Source: Ganoderma boninense | Lineage: Eukaryota; Basidiomycota; Agaricomycetes; Polyporales; Polyporaceae | NCBI GenBank assembly: GCA_002900995.3 | Contig: CM035312.1 | Span: 1,887,653-1,951,652, forward strand | DNA: 64,000 bases | Direction of reading: 5' to 3' | Part shown: positions 57,802 through 64,000 of the stretch, piece by piece | Position numbering within the stretch: the first letter of the stretch is position 1 | How the letters are laid out: each line of letters opens with the position of its first letter | Notes under the pieces: model-generated | What the model was told of the DNA's origin: nothing | The model's input: only the letters and a program-made list of their open reading frames with translations | Database searches by the model: none | Made by a program: the position numbers and the translations under genes

Positions 57802-60800
57802 TCACAGCTCTACCTTGATGCGGTGGAAAAGCTCTGCGCTCTTCCGCATCTCCTCGGCGGTAGCGGGCGGCGCCGGCTGGCCATCAAGGCCGAACGTCTT
57901 CACGCCCACATACTCGAACGGCGGGACCTCGTCCGGGACGCAGTTCGCCGGCGGCACGCCGTAGTCGTCGAACGGCCAAGGATCCCCGGCCTTCTCCGGG
58001 GCGGTGAGCAGGATGGAGTTGATCGAGTCCATGGAGACGTCGTAGTCGAAGTAGTTGAGCGGCGTGAGGAAGAAGCTCGACGCGGCGAGGTTCGTGCGCG
58101 TGTTCGGGGAGTCCTCCGCCTGCGGGAGATGGTGCGTGCCGACGTTGATCCAGGCGACGAGATCGGCTTGGGTGATGTTCTCCCCGTCGAAGAAGTTGTG
58201 GAAGTCGACCATCGGCGCGCCCGGGAGATGGAGGTTCCATTGCGAGCTCGAAGTGGGTTCCGTGTCCTTCCGTTTGGAGACGGCGAGATTGTATCGCGCC
58301 CAATTTGCGTTGTTGAGAAGACGCTTGGACCCGACAACCGTCTGTCGCCAGGCCGTGGCCCATACATCCGTCAAACTCTCGACAGCGCTACTGAGGACGA
58401 GAATTACTACGCACGTTGTGGACTGGGGAGTACCCAGCGTGAATAGCATACCCACGAGGGACGCCCCATCTATTCAGCGAATCCTTGTTGACGAGGGAGT
58501 ATCCACCTTGGAAATTGGTCGGGTATTTCAGGAGAGCATCGTCCTCATTTTCGATATACGTCCGCGAAATCTTCTGTTGAATGACATCCTGTCCCCAATC
58601 ATCGTCGAACCACGGCTGGGTAATCTTCTCGGTCGCGGTGTTCGTGAACAGAAGGGAATTGTCCAACCCTGCCACGTCCAAGTCAACCTTGATATGTGGG
58701 CGTGACTGTTAGATCTGACCGTTGCACGGGGATAAAAGGAACAATCACCTTGTAGTTGATGACATGATCATGGAGCGATCCCATTGTGGTATCTCGGATT
58801 GCAGTGCCATAACCCTCTTGCGCAGGCTCCCAGTAGCCACCTTGCAAGTAGCCCGAAGCTGAGAGACGAACCTTCGATGGTGCCGTCTATCTGGAAAATG
58901 TAATCGAATACTGAATATCCGTGTTAGCGGTGGTAAAAGAAAGATGAGCAATAATGAAAGAAGTACACACAATAGTCGTAGCTACCGGATGAAAACACGA
59001 CATGCAGTCAGCGTTCTCCTCCAGACGATGGGCAGGTGATGTGTCGTATTCACTCACTTTCCAACTGTCGAGATACTCCGCACGGTCAGCTGGTATCCAC
59101 GCGTGGAGCCAAATTCGCCAGCAGAGTAGCCTGTATGACGTGTGATTGGTCGTCCAGAGTCGTGTTCGAAGATGCAGATGCACGCTCTCGAGTGATACTT
59201 CCTTCGAAGTTGTGTGTCGTCGCCGGAAGGTATATGGCCTCGTGCGGGCAGTCGTAGCCTGGCAACATGTCGCGCACAGCGGAACCCTGGCCGACAAATA
59301 ATAAGCACCGCATGCCTCACCAAGGATGGAGAGTCCACAGCCCACCATCCCGAAGAATCTGTCAAGCCATGCGGTCGTCGCCTGCATTGGATCATTCCCG
59401 GCTATGTTATGGTCAGCGCCGACAAACCACATCTCGCGCCGGAAGACTTGCCATACTGCGCCATGGCTTCTTGTGGTGCAAGCTATGTGAAATCACAATT
59501 AAAGGTGCTCAACAGCATTTCATAAATGTTGATGAATCTCACTTCGTAGATGATCCGCTCCCCTTTGAAGCGCAAGTCCCACAAGCTGAGGCCCATGTCC
59601 CTGTCGAAGCCGAGGTACATTCCCCAGCCCATCCAACTCACGTACTGCAACGCCCGATCTACACGGAACCTCAGACCACCGAACGACACCGAGCGCGGTC
59701 CAGGAAGATCATCCAAGTCGCGAGGCGTGTGCGGCTGCGGCAGCTTGCGCGTGCTCCAGTCGACGCTTGCTGGATCTTGGTCAGGACGCTTTGGGAGGCG
59801 AACGAGCGTCCCATCATGGTATGCGGCCATGAATGCATCTGTCGAATTGAACACCTGGTGGTTGTAGACGATCTACAGACACCGGCCAACAAGAGCGTAA
59901 GCCATACACCCCGGAATCTCACAAAGGAGCCTGAAGGAGCGGCAGCGTACCTTGCGAAGCTCCCATAGCTCCGGGTCTGTGCCGCTGACGTCGACGTACA
60001 TGAAGAAATTGACTGGGATGCAGCCAGGGCCCTCCAACATTGCGACGCCAAGTGACCCATCCGCGGCGGAAAGAGCCGTCGAAGCTGAAAGGTGCGGCCA
60101 TAGCGGCGACGATCGTATCATTAGGCAGCCCGCGAGCAACTCCACCAAAGAGATCCTGTGGTCGACTCGTCAGAAATGATCATGTCGACCACCACCACCA
60201 CCAGCAGTCTAGAATACGTACCTCGGTCGCAACTGAGACAGAAGCCATGGTCTTCAGCAGCAAGGGCCCGATCTCCGCGAGAGTGGTGTAGCCCCGCGCG
60301 CTGAAGGGAATCGGGTCGCGGTGGTAGATTTCGGTGAGCTTCCGCATTGTCGTCTTCTCGGAGGTGGGGAGCGGTCCGACGAGGTAGTCTTGAACATACG
60401 GGTCGCTCGCGGCACCATGGTGGATGACGACGTGCGCGTACCGGTCTGGGAGGTTAGCCTCGTCTGGATGGTCAAGATATGCGAGCGCGTCCTTCTTCGC
60501 AGGGCGGTACGCTTCGATGCGGTAGATGTAGTTGTCGGAGATGCAGGCCTCGTCTCCAGCGGTAAGGTTGAGGTTGCGCGAGGGCGAGGAGACCCATTCG
60601 TGGATCGCGACTGTTTCGGGCACCGTGAGCGATGCGAATAAGTTCACCGGAGCCGGAGCCTTTGCCGGACGGGGAAAACTGGCAGGACACCGCTGGAGCG
60701 GCTGGGAGGAATGAGGCTGTGGCGATGAGGTGCTCAGGCTGTCATCGAGATGGGCAAGCTTGGGCCGAAGGAACGAGATTGCCAAAACACCAAACACCGT

Positions 60801-60959
60801 CCCAAACAAAAACGCAGGAACCACTAGGAAGATCCGAAAAGGGCTGAGGTTCTGGGTTGAGAAGAGGCTGCGTCTGGAACCGCGAGAGACGACAACGGGC
60901 TGAACCAGCCCGTCGTGTTCCGGGTCGCTCTTGAGGAGCTCGTACCCAGGCGGAGCCAT
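57802..60959 (-). CDS. copper amine oxidase, membrane-anchored (EC 1.4.3.21)
   Basis: Ten exons from the start: 60222..60959, 59951..60155, 59543..59872, 59452..59482, 59346..59401, 59058..59286, 58971..58981, 58749..58910, 58415..58687 and 57802..58341, about 857 residues. A cytosolic N-terminus is followed by one helix at about 42-66 (FLVVPAFLFGTVFGVLAISF), then the N2/N3 domains (YHRDPIPFSARGYT) and the catalytic domain. The precursor of the topaquinone cofactor is the Tyr of VGNYDY at about 531; copper ligands are in VGTHHLP. The enzyme oxidises primary amines to aldehydes with release of ammonia and H2O2, outside the cell or in the secretory path. Three single-base indels disturb the frame: near 60013 (extra A), near 59186 (missing base) and near 58876 (extra G). 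All exon phases agree once they are allowed for. The fourth intron is GC-AG with a GCAAGT donor. Confidence 0.92.
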
Positions 60960-61495
60960 GTCGATAAAACAGTTCCCGGTGAGTCGCAGAGCCTTCGTCG
61001 TCGCTCTTAGCCTTTATAAGCATCCTCGCAGCATCGATTGCCCACGGTCCGTGAGTCCGTGAGTCACTTTCGCAGTACTGTAGCAGGGTCCGTTGAGCGC
61101 TTAGATACGAAGAAAGGTGCATGTCTTCGGATTTCTTTGGATGGCAGAGATTTGCGTACCCCATGAACAACTCTCTTCTTCGAACCAAATGGTAAACTGA
61201 AAATCCATTCAGCTCCTCCTAGAGATGCTTGAATGATGTCAAGGAAACACTGTAGGACAGAAATGCATGGAAGGCTGAGCGCTGAACGCCGGCGCGCGTC
61301 CGTTTTGGTGGCGGCTGCCAGTTCAATGCGATAAGAGCGGAGCAACCGCGCCGGACAACAAGTTAAGCAACAGGCATGATTGCTTGGGCTCACAGGGATA
61401 TCCTTCCAACAGTGCGAATCAATTGTTACACTTAGCGATACAATGGTTTCTTTGACATCCTTCGGTCTAAGGTGAGGGACTCGTAGCCTCGCGAA
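60960..61495. other. intergenic stretch between amine oxidase and GPI
   Basis: Upstream region of the amine oxidase and 3' region of the isomerase. Nothing further is seen. Confidence 0.5.
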
Positions 61496-63703
<2,208 letters not shown>

Positions 63704-64000
63704 GGTTGTCGCGAGCGTAATTCAGAGGTGAGAAGATGGTAGGACGGTGCTGGGGAGGACGATCTTATAGCAGGCTGGAGCGTGGTGGTGGGCGTCATGG
63801 TGAACTCATCGAGTCTCACTCCCCTGATCCCATCGCGATCGCACCCGTGCGACCGGACCGGCCGGTGCGCGCACGCTCGTCGCTTCTGGGAGTCGTCGAC
63901 TCTCCACCCTCCCCCATCTCACAGGCCACCCTGGACTTGTCTTCCCATGCACTTTCTCAGCAACGTGCCTCGTACACACATTCGGAGGGACTGTTTCGCT
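63704..64000. other. upstream region of glucose-6-phosphate isomerase
   Basis: 5' flank of the minus-strand isomerase gene. No TATA box is evident. Confidence 0.5.

Overview
The window looks like a scaffold piece from a filamentous basidiomycete, most likely a wood-decay Agaricomycete. The reasons are GC-rich coding sequence, many short introns (about 50-75 bases) that I could splice by phase, and basidiomycete-type families: a membrane-anchored copper amine oxidase, a GH28 polygalacturonase, DUF6533-like and other seven-helix membrane proteins, and a flavodoxin-like quinone reductase with an N-terminal extension. It contains two 100-N gaps (23841-23940 and 39229-39328).

Layout. 1-1.3 kb: 3' end of an LRR/F-box-like gene. 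4.2-6.9 kb: tail-anchored FHA/coiled-coil protein of the SLMAP/Far9 type (STRIPAK). 7-11 kb: no gene I can support. 11-15 kb: minus-strand cluster with a DUF3602 (GRGGxGNI repeat) gene, a Ser-rich ORF 48 bases behind it, and unresolved exons. 18-19.8 kb: secreted endopolygalacturonase in 14 exons. 20-24 kb: mostly decayed or unresolved sequence around the first gap. 24.7-26.6 kb: two small orphan genes. 27.8-31.7 kb: cystathionine gamma-lyase and an AAAP amino-acid permease. 32.4 kb: intron-containing tRNA-His(GTG). 32.6-46 kb: a 6.65 kb segment present twice, once on each side of the second gap, carrying two tandem flavodoxin-like quinone reductases and COG7. 47-48.7 kb: complete COG7 divergent from eIF3g. 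50.3-51.5 kb: seven-helix protein. 53.5-54.5 kb: prenylated ubiquitin-fold (MUB/UBL3-like) protein. 55.5 kb: possible small gene. 56.2-57.4 kb: DUF6533-like protein. 57.8-61 kb: copper amine oxidase. 61.5-63.7 kb: glucose-6-phosphate isomerase.

The genes are a chromosomal mix of housekeeping (Golgi tethering, translation, glycolysis, sulfur amino acids), nutrition (amine oxidase, amino-acid uptake, pectin degradation) and signalling functions. They do not form an obvious pathway cluster, and I found no convincing new multi-gene system.

Two things dominate interpretation. First, the duplicated 6.65 kb segment ends exactly at the N gap on both sides, as expected of two overlapping contig ends (probably two haplotypes) joined without merging. 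Second, conserved genes carry isolated one- or two-base frame breaks that disappear with a single indel, including eIF3g, so many apparent frameshifts are probably uncorrected sequencing errors. The most biologically interesting signals are very small exons (one of 11 bases carries the amine oxidase cofactor tyrosine), several GC-AG introns, and closely spaced same-strand ORFs that might be co-transcribed.
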